Shown here piece after piece: positions 8,475-19,859 of a stretch of 64,000 nucleotides of DNA (position 1 is its first letter; each line of letters begins with the position of its first letter). The DNA is from Acanthosepion esculentum. Lineage: Eukaryota > Mollusca > Cephalopoda > Sepiida > Sepiidae. The position numbers and the translations under genes are program-made. Where the stretch lies: positions 14,651,434 to 14,715,433 of the forward strand of contig OZ038482.1 in assembly GCA_964036315.1 (NCBI GenBank). Direction: 5' to 3'. Below the pieces are notes generated by a model. It saw only the letters and a list, made by a program, of their open reading frames with translations. It searched no databases and was not told the origin of the DNA.

Positions 8475-10550
8475 TATCGTAAAATAATATCGAATATTAA
8501 AGAAGGTGAAAGTACTTTTTAAAACTGCATGCTGCCATTAGCAAATTTAGTTGTTCAACGCTGGAACGATTTTTAAAATCCCCGATTCATAAGGTTTTGC
8601 AGCTTGAAATGAAAATAAAACTGATGAACTTAATTCCTTATTTATTTTTAAATGTCCTGGTACCAAGGATATATTCTCATCATCATAAATAATAAAATAT
8701 ATAATTCATAATTTTATAGTGATAAGGGCTCTCCCCTTTTCACACAGATGGACTCGCCCGAGGTATACATATACTACTACCAGTGAATACCCGTAATCTG
8801 TAATCGAGTCGTATCAGTGTAGTAATAGAGGAGGGTAGCACAAGAGTCACCGTCACGAGCACCTAAACTCATTAAGGTGTCATACCGCGATACTTCAATA
8901 CCAAGACTATATATATATTATTGCTACTAACCCGCATTCCTGGATCTACTAACCCGTATTACCAGTTTGTATTATTACGTTAATACATTTATTTTCCTTA
9001 TCCATTCCTGGCGTTTGTTATTTATTGATATCGGATTTCATCCCGGAATCCACAACACATGATAAGTATAGAATTTGATGTAAAACTTCCGAGTCATGAT
9101 TTTATTTCGTCTCCATATCATTGAATTCTTGACGAGATAAAGAATATTGCATTGATCCAAACAGAATATAATCCCATGAAAAGAAGTCGGGCACTTACGC
9201 AGTATAAGGATGAATTCCCCACACCAACTCCATTACCTTATTTGCTTTGAGCGACGAAGAAACGTGAACGAGCTCTGTCATGCTGGGGGAAAACTTTGCG
9301 ATTTTTATTTCTTGAAAAGAGTCTTTTTTTCTTGACCGTTCAAACTTCGAAATTAGTGTATGTAACAATCTACATTTTCATCAAGTATCAGTAATTGTGG
9401 ATGTTGGAGACACTATTAATTCAGACGTTTATCAGAGTGAATTCAAGTACCAATCTGTCATTAAAAATAAAAGATTTTTACATCTAAATTCAGTTCTAAA
9501 TTTTTGTAGTCTACCATCGAAATTGCCCTTCAAACCGTTTGGGAGTTGCTTACTGCTTTGAAGATCAGAATTCAACATTTCTGCTTTAACTGCATTTGAA
9601 CACCGATCTACGACGCCATTGATATTAAGATTAAAAAACAAGGTGAAGTCCCACATATATTGATTGATTAAAATTTAGATTTTTTTTTCTGCATTTGTTT
9701 TTCATGCTGCTAGGTTTTGATGAATAATGTTATCCAAAATTGGCAGAAGGTGTATTTGGAAAAAAATTAAACATTTTCGCCTACAACATCGAACATTATT
9801 GTTAGTAGCCTGGTAAAAGTAAACGCAAATATCTTGACCTTGACGAGCATTTTGACTAAAGTATGTTATCCAAACCCCAAAGATTAGTCTTCTGAAAAAA
9901 TGCTTATTGTAATTTGAATGTCAGAATGCAGTACGAGGAACTCGGAGGAAAATGGCATTTGGCTAAAAATTGACATTCTCTAATAATAGTTTTAAGCCTT
10001 TCGATATAAAAATGTCAGACCTAAGTTTAACCTTTTGCATTTATTATCTTTAGTCTTCAACAGAATAGAATATGAATTCAGCATGAAAAGAAACTTTGTA
10101 AGCTTTTAGTTTTAGTGATTGGATGAGATTTACAACGGGAAAATGCAGTGGGGATCTCTGTATCTCTTTGCGAAGAAGGTTGTTGCTTTATACTGAGTTT
10201 CTCTTTTTGTCTTGAAGAAAAATTATAAAGGCATAAAAAATTATTTCTACTGTAGTGGAACTCTCATGGGTCGCCATTAGAAGATTTTTGCCGCATCAGG
10301 TTGCATTTCGTAAATACAGTCACAATCTGCTTTGTCTAGTTCACAATAGAACATCTTTAAAGTATATCTTTTGACTTTGTCATAAGATGCATTTTATCAA
10401 AACAACTCCCAAACTTCTATCTTGTAGGTTGGTTAGTTTCATGGCACGACAATCGTTGAAATATCTTGATGTGCTTTGGTTGTTCAAAAAATCTAAGTAG
10501 GTAAACGCAGTTACCCTTCCGCCAAATTATGCTTTCCAAGTAAATTGGAA
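8475..10550. other. Two kilobases without a recognisable feature
   Basis: AT-rich, with no coding stretch I recognise. At 8725-9060 a more GC-rich segment ending in TCATCCCGGAATCCACAACA has the feel of an LTR end, but no partner LTR is visible. Confidence 0.45.
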
Positions 10551-10552
10551 GA

Positions 10553-10800
10553 GTATTTACATTATTCGGACTATTGTCCTCATCTTTGAAACGCCATATT
10601 TATTACAACGTTTCGGCCGGGGTAGCGAGCGAAATAAAGGGTTCAGTTCGATATTCCAACCACCTGAAGAAGGTCGAAGCGTACAACGGCCGAAACTTTG
10701 TAATAAATATGGCGACAAAGATGAGGACAATAGTCCGAATAATGTAAATAGTGTACATAATACCTCATCTCAGAATTATAGACAGATACTAAATTGGGAC
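10553..10800. mobile_element. Foldback element A2, compact
   Basis: The left arm is ATTTACATTATTCGGACTAT to CAACGTTTCGGCCG (10553-10622). The right arm (10655-10790) carries CCACCTGAAGAAGG, CAACGGCCGAAAC and the outer end to CTCATCTCAGAATTATAGAC. The tRNA-like core is missing, leaving a nearly symmetrical foldback. Confidence 0.85.
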
Positions 10801-11810
10801 AGGTAGGCTATATTGTATCTGTAAAAGGGAAGAACCCTTAACTTCACTCTAAATTCTTTGTTAATCCGCGTGACATATCCTAAACAAGACATTTGGTTAG
10901 TTTCGTCGATTATCTGTCGGTATATGTACACCAATAAATAACAAAAGGTAAGTTTATAATATTTTAAGGGTGGCGTATATAGATACTGAAATAAGAACAA
11001 AATTAATTGTGTAAAGTTTGTGACGTGTAAATACATCAGAAGTCTGTGCGGAAAATATCCAGCAGTGTTAAATATATTGAGAATTCGTTGCGCGGTCTTG
11101 ATGTAATCAGATGTCTAATAAAGACACCTAAATTTGAATGCATAAAAACCCTGTTATGCGTATTTATTCAGTTGACACTGAGGCAATTTTGAATGAACTT
11201 GCGGACTGCGTGACCGTCGCATTCACAATGTCCAAGCACGAAGTTGGTTTCCGTATCATTTAGTTTAATAGACTGCATCATCCATGTTTCTCTATATTCC
11301 TGATTTGCTTCCCTGTGACTCTTGATTATCGATAGAAGAATTTAGAGAGTGGAAGAAATTAAGGAGATGGGGCTGATAACTTTACCTAAAAAGAATTTTG
11401 AAGACTATTTTAGAAAGTGTAAAAGATTCTAGAAAACGTTTGTACGATACCAAATATGATTATTTAAGGCGGACTAAGGCGTTACACCAGTGATAGGTTA
11501 TTTTCCCATAAAATTAAATGGATAAATCATTTCCAGATTGGTCTTATATTGATATCGGTGTGCCATAATACAATGTTCATAATTTGATGATTTTGTATAT
11601 TTTATTTGAATAAAAACAATTTGATATGCCTCTAACTTTGCTTCTCTGCCTAAAAGAGCCAACAAAAGAACAGTATTGGTTATTGGTAAATAGTTTCGGT
11701 TGGTGACTATACTTCTACAATATTTTATCCTGGTACACAGAAAATTCGTTAGTTTAATTTTAAATCAAGAATTTTCATTATCTAAATGAAATCGCAGTAA
11801 GGAGTATCGT
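10800..11810. other. No recognisable feature
   Basis: AT-rich, with no conserved coding or repeat signature seen. Confidence 0.45.
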
Positions 11811-11811
11811 T

Positions 11812-12120
11812 GATACGGCACTAAATTTTGAATAATAAACTTGTTATATTGTAGTTTCGGGTTAATTCGTTTTGTTCCAATACTGATCTTATACAGAATA
11901 TTCAGAAACTGCATTTAATTAAGACAAAGTGCCGAAGATTTAAGACGAACCATTGACACGGTCCTAAATTTTGAATAATAAAATTGTTATATTGTAGTTT
12001 TCGGGTTAATTAATTCGTATAATAAAATCTCTTTCAAAGAAAATTTTGTTTGTAAAATGGATTTGAGTTAAGAAAGAATTTGATATAATGCCAGATACAT
12101 GCATATATGCCAATGCCTTT
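11812..12120. repeat. Repeat family G, copy 2 with internal duplication
   Basis: The segment CACTAAATTTTGAATAATAA...GTAGTTTCGGGTTAATTCG at 11817-11870 recurs at 11966-12015 within the same copy. The rest aligns with 7295-7550. Confidence 0.85.
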
Positions 12121-12565
12121 GGTTAATACATTTAATAATCAATAATTTGGTTTTGAAAATAACTTCATTTATACCTGTTTTTTAAAACATGTTTTGGCCG
12201 GTCAGCTCTCAATCCTTTCACAAGTGAACATTGTTGGCTTATATCTCAGTTGCGAGTTATGCCCAAGTATTTAGCCATTTTTCTTGTTACTGTCCGGGTT
12301 TTGTAAGACGATGAATTTATACAAAGCCGTCCAGAAGTTTAAGAACACATAACTCTAACATTTTTAGGCATTTAAAACAACATGCCTGGCCGCGTACTCA
12401 GGTTCGGAAAATCCTTGTTGACAACACAACTATACTTAAACATGAAAACAATAAACAAAAATTTTAAATCTTTGAAGCTTTATACATAAAATATTTGAGA
12501 CCTAACCTGAACAAAATAAACTATGGAATCTCCACAAATATTCTTAAATGCCTATAATTTATAAC

Positions 12566-12593
12566 AGAAGCCATTGGTTTATACCAACGGCTT
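12566..12593. repeat. Short palindrome
   Basis: GAAGCCATTGGT and ACCAACGGCTTC flank TTAT, giving a near-perfect 12-bp stem. The following 150 bp are locally CpG-rich. Confidence 0.6.
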
Positions 12594-12744
12594 CCCATAC
12601 TTAGTACTTCGTGTTTTCACTCTCGCGTGGTCATGTGTGACGTCATGAGCTGCGACGCGATTTTCGCTTCCGCGTCCCGTATACACGGTTTCGTCGTTGG
12701 TTTGAAATTTTTCATGCAACAAGGGCGGACTATCATTGTTGTTT

Positions 12745-12981
12745 CGTCCGTGTGTTGCTTGATATATTCAAATTGTCATCGTTAATAATGGCTTATGTAA
12801 GCCGAAAGCTTAGATTGGATTTAAACATGTATCAATATGGTGTTTTCTTTTCGTCTTTCAATGATAATGTGATTAAGCATATCAGACAATACGAAAGGAA
12901 CTTACTTAAAATAAATAGACAAAACTTGTCTATATTATTTAATGAAACATGCGTTAATGAACAATTACTGCCTCAATAAAC

Positions 12982-12984
<3 letters not shown>
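12745..12984 (+). pseudogene. Penelope-like 5' remnant E1
   Basis: An open frame of about 65 residues includes MAYVSRKLRLDLNMYQYGVF, then FSSFNDNVIKHIRQYERN and LSILFNETCVNEQLLPQ. The same frame recurs, diverged, at 35345-35600 and 45050-45120. I assign it to the region upstream of the reverse transcriptase of a Penelope-like element; this rests on layout and on a motif just upstream, where AATAATGGCTTATGTAAGCC and GAAAG form a stem followed by GAAA (hammerhead-like). The frame ends at CAATAAACACA and gives way to (TA)n. Confidence 0.5.

Positions 12985-13030
<46 letters not shown>
12985..13030. repeat. (TA)n microsatellite
   Basis: About 23 TA units between Penelope-like remnant E1 and SINE B2. 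Confidence 0.98.
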
Positions 13031-13032
<2 letters not shown>

Positions 13033-13410
13033 GTCGCTCTCCCGTCGAACTCGACGTATGAGGGTCAGACAGATCAGTTCCCAGAAACTGAAAGCCCGAC
13101 AGCCACACAGGATTTGATTATAGTGGTGAAGGCTTTGTGCAGGGAGGGACGAATACAGGGACCTGGTGCAACGGATGCCACAAGGTCCCCAAACGACCCT
13201 CCGCAGGTTTTGAATTCAGAGTTGTCCTTCTCCTAGACCAGTTGCCATCCAAGGCTATAGAACCCAGTCTGTCCTGCTATTTACCCATAGTTGGAGGGAG
13301 AAGAAGAGGTATTAGCACGTACGTGAATGTAATGGAATCGACTGGAATTCGAACTCGGCTCTCCGATTCCTCAATCCAAGCCGTTATCCATTACTCCACC
13401 GTATATATAT
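13031..13410 (-). mobile_element. SINE family B, copy B2 (near full length)
   Basis: Minus-strand tRNA-derived SINE. The head at 13395-13320 (minus) has GGTGGAGTAATGGATAACGG (A-box region) and GAGTTCGAATTCC (B box), as needed for internal Pol III transcription. The body carries CTATTTACCCATAGTTGGAG (inverse) and GGTCCCCAAACGACCCTCC. The 3' end is CCGTCGAACTCGACGTATGA (inverse orientation), abutting (TA)n. Octopus tRNA-derived SINEs are described in the literature, and this is probably one of them, but I cannot name the subfamily from sequence alone. Confidence 0.9.
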
Positions 13411-13505
13411 ACAGAGTGAGAGTAAGATATAAAAATAAATAAAGATATATAAATTATTCATCAGTTTGCTTCATCTCTATAATCTCAAATTAAATCTACA
13501 CACAC

Positions 13506-13735
<230 letters not shown>

Positions 13736-14140
13736 AAACGTGTATAAGAAAATAATTTTAAACAGTACTTGACTTTCGCAAAATTAATTGAAAAACTAGA
13801 TTGAGAGCCATAAATTATGATTTGCATATGGAAGGACTGATGATACATAAAACCAATATTGCTGTACAGACTAGCAACATAAAAAATGCCTGTCCATTAA
13901 TGTTATGGAGACATACGAGGAAAGATTGAAAAATATAATCTACAATGGGCTTCCATATCTATTTCCATTGAACGATCTTCGACCAAGTAGGACAAACGTG
14001 ATTATAAAAATCTGTAGAAACAAATCGATATTCGATGGAGAAATAAGGAGGCTGGTAAAGTCTAAAATGATTCGCATCATTTTGAAAATAGACGAAGTGA
14101 TTTATATCTAGGCTCACCTTTGAAAATAATTAAACTTTAC

Positions 14141-14142
<2 letters not shown>

Positions 14143-14183
<41 letters not shown>

Positions 14184-14202
14184 GTATGTATATATATATA
14201 TA
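14143..14202. repeat. (TA)n microsatellite
   Basis: TA units with TCTGTATG interruptions, ending at the 3' end of SINE B3. Confidence 0.95.
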
Positions 14203-14430
14203 TAGTGGACTCTCCCGTCATATTCGACGTATGAGGATCAGCAAATCAGTTCCTAGGAGCCAACAGCCAGACACCAGCACATATAATCTGATTATAGTAG
14301 TGAAGGCTTTGTGCAAAACCAACCATACTTTTTGAAGGACCGAATACAGAGATTTGATGCACTATGTGCCACAAGGTCACCAAACAACCTTCTGTAGATT
14401 TTGAATTCAGAGTTTACCGATCTACGAAGA
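14203..14430 (-). mobile_element. SINE family B, copy B3 (3' part)
   Basis: Contains the CCGTCATATTCGACGTATGA end, GATTATAGTAGTGAAGGCTT and CCACAAGGTCACCAAACAAC segments of family B. The tRNA-like head is missing. Confidence 0.85.
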
Positions 14431-14550
14431 GAAGAATTTTATGTTGGCCAACTCTCAAACATCTTATGTTTATTATATATGACTCTTTTACAATAGGTAT
14501 TTTGGTCCTCCTTGATATACAGAGTTTAACTACACACAAACCACACACAC

Positions 14551-14556
<6 letters not shown>

Positions 14557-14622
<66 letters not shown>
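14557..14622. repeat. (ATA)n trinucleotide repeat
   Basis: About 22 units of ATA/AAT. A frame through it gives a poly-tyrosine run with no biological meaning. Confidence 0.97.
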
Positions 14623-14629
14623 TAATTGT

Positions 14630-15455
14630 TATTAAAGACAACAAACAAAATAAGTGCCTCCTTATTGATATGACAGTCCCTGCAGACTGCCATGTATCTT
14701 TGAGAGATATACGAAAATCTATCAAAATACAAAGACCTTCAAATAGAAATCTCAAAAATGTGGCACATGGGAACATCAACAATCCCTGTTGTAGTTGGAG
14801 CCCTTGGACTGGTTGGAAAAGATTCCATTCGGCTGATTGAAGGGATCCCTGGAAGTCCATGCCTCAAAGAGATACAAAAAATTATTCTGACAAGTACAGC
14901 CCACACTTTACGAAGGGCATTATCTATGTAATAATATTTTTTTTTTGCAGTGAAAAGTGTCATGATACCATTTCTAACCTTAGGTCCCTGGGTGGTAACC
15001 GGAAAGAAATGTGTTAACGCCAGATATCAAAGAAAATAAAAATAATAATAATAATTATAATAAAAATGGACCCCAATCACGCCAAATGCATATTCTTATA
15101 TTTGATGAGTAAAATATTAGATTTTGGTAAGTGGTTTGGTTTCAAGAACTTTTCACTATTTCCTTGTATTTCACATTTCTCTGGCTAATTTCATGTCAGT
15201 TGGATAGCGTCTATTCAATGTACGTCTAAATTCAGGTCTCAAATACGAAAATAAATGTAATTTCGGACTAATTGTGATTAATTCAATAATTTATATGTGC
15301 TTCTCCAGTCATTATGCTCAATGCCAAATTGTCTCGTAGAAATAGCAATTGTCTCCAAGTATGTAGCGATTGCCGTTATTCTGAGTCATTAAGTCTATGA
15401 GAATGATAATAACACGACTGCAGAATTGCTATTTTGATTTGCTTGGTAATAAAAG
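14630..15455. other. No recognisable gene
   Basis: Moderately complex sequence without a family I recognise. Minor ATA repeats lie near 15040. Confidence 0.45.
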
Positions 15456-15457
<2 letters not shown>

Positions 15458-15519
<62 letters not shown>

Positions 15520-15523
15520 GTAT

Positions 15524-15554
<31 letters not shown>

Positions 15555-15590
15555 AATATAAATATATAAATAAATAAATAAATATATATA
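15458..15590. repeat. (CA)n, (TA)n and (AATA)n compound microsatellite
   Basis: About 25 CA units pass into interrupted TA and AAATA units, immediately 5' of SINE B4. Confidence 0.97.
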
Positions 15591-15593
15591 AGG

Positions 15594-15988
15594 AGGCACG
15601 GTGGAGTAATGGCTAACGGCTTGGATTGAGGAATCGGAGAGTCGATTCCGTTACATTCACTTACGTGCTAATACCCTTGGGAAAGGTGTGAATCCTCTTC
15701 TTCTCCCTCCAACTATGGGTAAATAGCAGGACAGACTTGGTTCTATAGCCTTGGATGGCAACTGGTCTAGGAGAAGGACAACTCTGAATTCAAAACCTGC
15801 GGAGGGTCGTTTGGGGACCTTGTGGCATCCGTTGCACCAGGTCCCTGTATTCGTCCCTCCAAAAAGTGTGTATGGCCCTGCACAAAGCCTTCACCACCAT
15901 AATCAAATCCTGTGTGGCTGTCAGGCTTTCAGTTTCTGGGAACTGATCTGTCTGACCCTCATACGTCGAGTTCGACGGGAGAGCGATA

Positions 15989-15990
<2 letters not shown>
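15594..15990 (+). mobile_element. SINE family B, copy B4 (full length)
   Basis: Starts GGCACGGTGGAGTAATGGCT, the A-box region. The B-box region is shortened (GGAGAGTCGATTCCG). The body has CTCCAACTATGGGTAAATAG, CTCTGAATTCAAAACCTGCG and GCACAAAGCCTTCACCACC. It ends at ATACGTCGAGTTCGACGGGA and GAGCGATA, flowing into (TA)n. TA-rich microsatellite flanks both ends. Confidence 0.93.
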
Positions 15991-16027
<37 letters not shown>

Positions 16028-16140
16028 GGCTAAGAAGAATTTGGTAACCCGTATAGGTAGTCCCAAAAAAGGATGAAATCCTGAGAGCTCAACGTAAATC
16101 CAGAGCTAATAATTTAAAGGAAAAACAGACCACTTTAAGG

Positions 16141-16215
16141 CTCCATGTAATAATTTATTTCGCCAAGCCCTTTATTAAAGGACACTGGCTCATCAGACTC
16201 CACTTCCAAACGGTT
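16141..16215 (-). ncRNA. Hammerhead-like ribozyme core, incomplete
   Basis: On the minus strand the conserved CTGATGA (complement of 16190-16196) is followed by stem II, GCCA paired with TGGC and extended by CCTTT/AAAGG around AAT. GAAA comes next (complement of 16158-16161). These are the three hallmarks of a hammerhead core. Stem III is weak (ATA/TAT) and I find no convincing stem I, so it may be decayed or a look-alike. Probably part of a Penelope-like terminal region. Confidence 0.5.
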
Positions 16216-17290
16216 AAACGAAAAATGATAAATGAAAATTGAAATGAACCTATACACTTTTGACGGGTAGTATTAAGTTTATGTAGTTTAACAGAGAGGG
16301 AAATGAGGTGTAGTGTGAGAGACATGATCGAATTTAGAGAGGGTTTACTTTAATATTTCTAACTATCATACTTAGTATTAAGGTAGGAGGGGGCAAACAT
16401 TGACCTATTTAATCGGTAAAGCTAACAAATCAGTTGGTATATAATCTAAGTGGATCCTGGTAATATAAAATATTAAAACTGATTCATAAAAAGAGCTCAA
16501 TGTATTCATACAGAGCAACATAATTAACAAACAATAAAATCCCAAATCCCCTCATATGGGGAATAGCCTACTTTGGCAGACGAAGATATCGGTCGTCTGC
16601 CTTATCAACCCCGGTGTGGACTGAAATCGTCTCTATACAGTGAAGAATGGGCGGGAAATAGAATTTAACTGTGAAAGGTAAACCATCAACTCGTCGAAAA
16701 ACTACTACAGAAATTATACATTTCAATGTTTCAGTCAGACAAAATGGTGGTCAGGGGAGTTTGGAAATAAAAGAAGTTGTATAAAATGAAACCCGAATAT
16801 TAACCTTATGACATTAATTTGGGATTATATGAAGAACGAAATATTAATTTAAAATTAAAAGAGATATAAAAAGGGATCTAAAAGTAAATTTAAAATATAT
16901 CGATGAAAGAATGGAAGAGATCAATGGAAAGAGAGTTGGGGAGATATTAAATTGGGCAATGTTTATAGATTATAATTAATAGAGTGTAAAGAGGTTATAG
17001 AGGGAGAAAATAAAATATGAAAAATTAGAATTAGTTAAATGTCGACATTTGAAGAGTTGGAGAGGAGTGAATATTATGGAATTATGGTAGCTCATTAAGT
17101 TAAACCCATATGGAAATTTGAATTTGTTTTTATATCAACATCTTAACATTAATTCATTCGTCTGATTTAATAGTTGGCTTTGATTATTGTATTTTATTGT
17201 TCTAATCTTTTCTTTTAAACATAAGTCGAACCTATCTCTAAGACTATTAGGAGTACGTGTGGAACCTATAATTTTCGAAACAATATATAT
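16216..17290. other. No recognisable gene; possible retroelement terminal region
   Basis: AT-rich. It follows the hammerhead-like core, so part may belong to the same element, but I see no coding motif. Confidence 0.4.
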
Positions 17291-17294
17291 ATAT

Positions 17295-17432
17295 ATTTAT
17301 TCTGTATTCTGCATCGTCACTTGATAAGACACTAGAAGTGTTGAAACAAAATGGCTACTTTTGTCGTGATTTTATAACATATTTATGTTGTAATATTCAA
17401 ATAAATAATTATATATATATATATATATATTG
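17295..17432 (+). repeat. Stem-loop plus GAAAC motif beside (TA)n
   Basis: TTGATAAG is followed by the stem ACACT/AGTGT and TGAAAC near 17320-17350. (TA)n is on both sides (17282-17297, 17411-17430). It is similar in layout to Penelope-like terminal motifs, but the core is altered. Confidence 0.35.
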
Positions 17433-17534
17433 TATTTGCACAGAAATTCCCCTTTAAAAACGACTGACAAGATACTGTGCTTACAGCTCATAAGGAAAGT
17501 AAGCGCACTAAATTATCAGTCATTTAAAACGAAA

Positions 17535-17537
<3 letters not shown>

Positions 17538-17595
<58 letters not shown>
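17538..17595. repeat. (TA)n microsatellite
   Basis: About 28 TA units. Confidence 0.98.
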
Positions 17596-17597
<2 letters not shown>

Positions 17598-17769
17598 GTA
17601 ATAATATTTTTAGATTTTTAAAAATATGATTCCTCCGCTACATAAGAGTTCTCATGTTTCAAAAGCGAGAGCCGAGAACCCTAACATAATTTGAAAATAA
17701 AGCTAAATATTAAGGAACACCGGATTATCTACCTAACGTGTTCTTTCCTATTTCACTGCACACCTGCAT

Positions 17770-17775
17770 ACATAT

Positions 17776-17860
<85 letters not shown>
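17770..17860. repeat. (TACA)n-(TA)n microsatellite
   Basis: Three TATACA steps lead into about 34 TA units. Confidence 0.97.
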
Positions 17861-17866
<6 letters not shown>

Positions 17867-17904
17867 ATACGTTATTTATATAGGTACCAATATTTAAATA
17901 AATG

Positions 17905-18420
17905 ATATGTTTCAAATAAACAGTATTAACAAAATTTACGGGCTGATTAATGTTGTTGATACTGTCCATTGTAAACAGAGCGTTTACTTAAATATTTGTG
18001 TCTATAACGTATAACAATAAACTATATTAAAATAATTGTACGGCTGTGTCCATTTCGAAGTGTGTGATGTCATATATTTACGTTCAGATACGCTTCGCGC
18101 AAATATGAACGTTCATGAAAAATTGTAGTTTAAAAGCAGCAAAATCGACCTTACTAACCGGACGCTTCCTCTTTAACTAAATGGTATAGCACGCCACGCT
18201 ATATTTGACGGTTCCGTGTAGGATAAGGTCCGATTTCTGTCGGAAGACGAATGTTTTCAATGAAAATTTCTCGGACATTCAGGCCGGTAAATGTTGTTAA
18301 TGCTGTTTATTATAAACAGAGCATTTACTAAAAAAATGTGTGTCTATATAGATAACGTATAACAATAAAATATATTAAAATAATTGTCGGCTTTTGTCCA
18401 TTTCGTAGAGTGTGACACAG
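17905..18420 (+). mobile_element. Foldback/SINE element C1 with class II tRNA-like core
   Basis: The tRNA-like core near 18167-18260 keeps GGTATAGCACGCCACGC and GGTCCGATTTCTGTCGGAAG. After it comes the 3' tail GGACATTCAGGCCGGTAAAT through TAAACAGAGCATTTACT to GTCCATTTCG. Upstream (17950-18070) the same tail occurs in direct orientation, and a short inverted piece (AATAAACAGTATTAACAAAA) lies at 17918. So this copy is a tail-to-head tandem instead of a clean foldback. Confidence 0.8.
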
Positions 18421-18980
18421 ACACACACATATATGTGTCTGTAGAGGGTTTTTATAGTTCTCAAACAGAAATGAATGTATATATATCTACACATTTTTGC
18501 AGTATATAATCCGGCTTTTTAATAGGAAATCGAATATGCGGTTATCTATTCATCTAGAGATAGATTTTGATACATTGCTGTATGAAAATGGAAGATCTAT
18601 AGTTTCTCGAATGTGGGGGTCTGTAATAAGGGTGTGTACGTCTAAATATTTGAAATAGATCTTCAGAAATACATATCTAAAAGAAATACTAACATAACGT
18701 TACACACATACATATGTTCAATAGATCATGCAAAGTTCTGTGACTTATCTGGTGAACCGAGCCAAGTATCTGGCCCTGATGAGTGCTGAACCAGATAAAT
18801 CAATCGAACTTTTTCGTTACATTGAATTTTATAGCTGTAGTGCATTTTTGGCAGATTTTAGCCTGAAGAAACGTTAGATTCTCGTAATGTTCACGTATCT
18901 TTTCAGTTTCATTATCGTATACATGGCCTGAAGGTTGCGTTCAAGTATGAAACATAGGTGTTGACCTCAGTGTTCCCTTT
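18420..18980. other. No recognisable gene
   Basis: AT-rich with scattered short TA and TACA runs. The segment GTGGGGGTCTGTAATAAGGG (about 18615) recurs at 20587, with the following 50 bp. Confidence 0.5.
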
Positions 18981-18984
18981 CATA

Positions 18985-19500
18985 TTTATATAAGCTCTAT
19001 ATCTGTCTATATTTACATTATTCGGACTATTGTCCTTATCTTTGTCGCCATGTTTATCACGACGTTTCGGCAAGTTGAAATGTTGAACTGAACCCTTTAT
19101 TTCGCTCACTGGAGTAGACTGTTCTAGTTCCACGTGCCACGTTTAATGGATGTCAGTTATCAGTTATCTCCTGTTAATTTCCCTCTGAAAGTTCTCTACT
19201 GCCTTAACCCGGTATTGAACTCACACTCTTTGGGTCACTTGATCTAACCAACGCCTTTATCTACTGTGACATGGGTCCTTGAGGACATCTGTGTATGAAT
19301 TTCTGGGTATTATAAACCTAATGTCTTCAGCAACCATTTTTACCAATGCTTATTACTGGTTCCCATATTGTATTAATTTCTATGCTTGGTCGGCTCAGGA
19401 GATTTTTGTGGCCTAGCATATGTGCTGATTCCTTTAAGTTTACGCTGCGATAAACATGGTTTATGGATGAGGACAATAGTCCGAATAATGTAAATAATTA
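18985..19500 (-). mobile_element. Foldback element A3
   Basis: On the minus strand: the tRNA-like core (complement of about 19175-19290) with CACAGTAGATAAAGGCGTTG and GTGAGTTCAATACCGGG, then the arm with TAAAGGGTTCAGTTCAACAT and GTCCGAATAATGTAAATATA (complement of 19010-19040). The right part (19365-19440) holds the internal CTATGCTTGGTCGGCTCAGG segment, and 19462-19496 is another arm end. Confidence 0.8.
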
Positions 19501-19859
19501 TATAAGCTCTATTCGTGATATTGTAATCCATAAATATAACATACTGTAAAAACGATATTTTAATCATATATATGCTTCTCAATGTGTATATGGATGAATC
19601 TTTAATTGCTAAATGAGAAACAGCCTAACGTGATGTTGCGCGGCATGCATCGTATTTTAATATTCTCAATTTTCTCCCAGATATATCGAGAGTACTGACA
19701 CGGTTCTAATATAAGTGAGTACGTGCAAGTATTCGTCCGACTTTTACTGAAGTTTGCATCGGGATGAAAATCGGAAAAAATCATCAATCTATAACACTTC
19801 GTTTCAAAACATCAGGAAGAAAAATATTCTACCTTTATCAACTCTCTATTCGAATGTAC

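Noticed and set aside
18775..18812. CTGATGAG as a possible hammerhead
   Set aside because: No complementary stem II and CGAAC instead of GAAA at a suitable distance.
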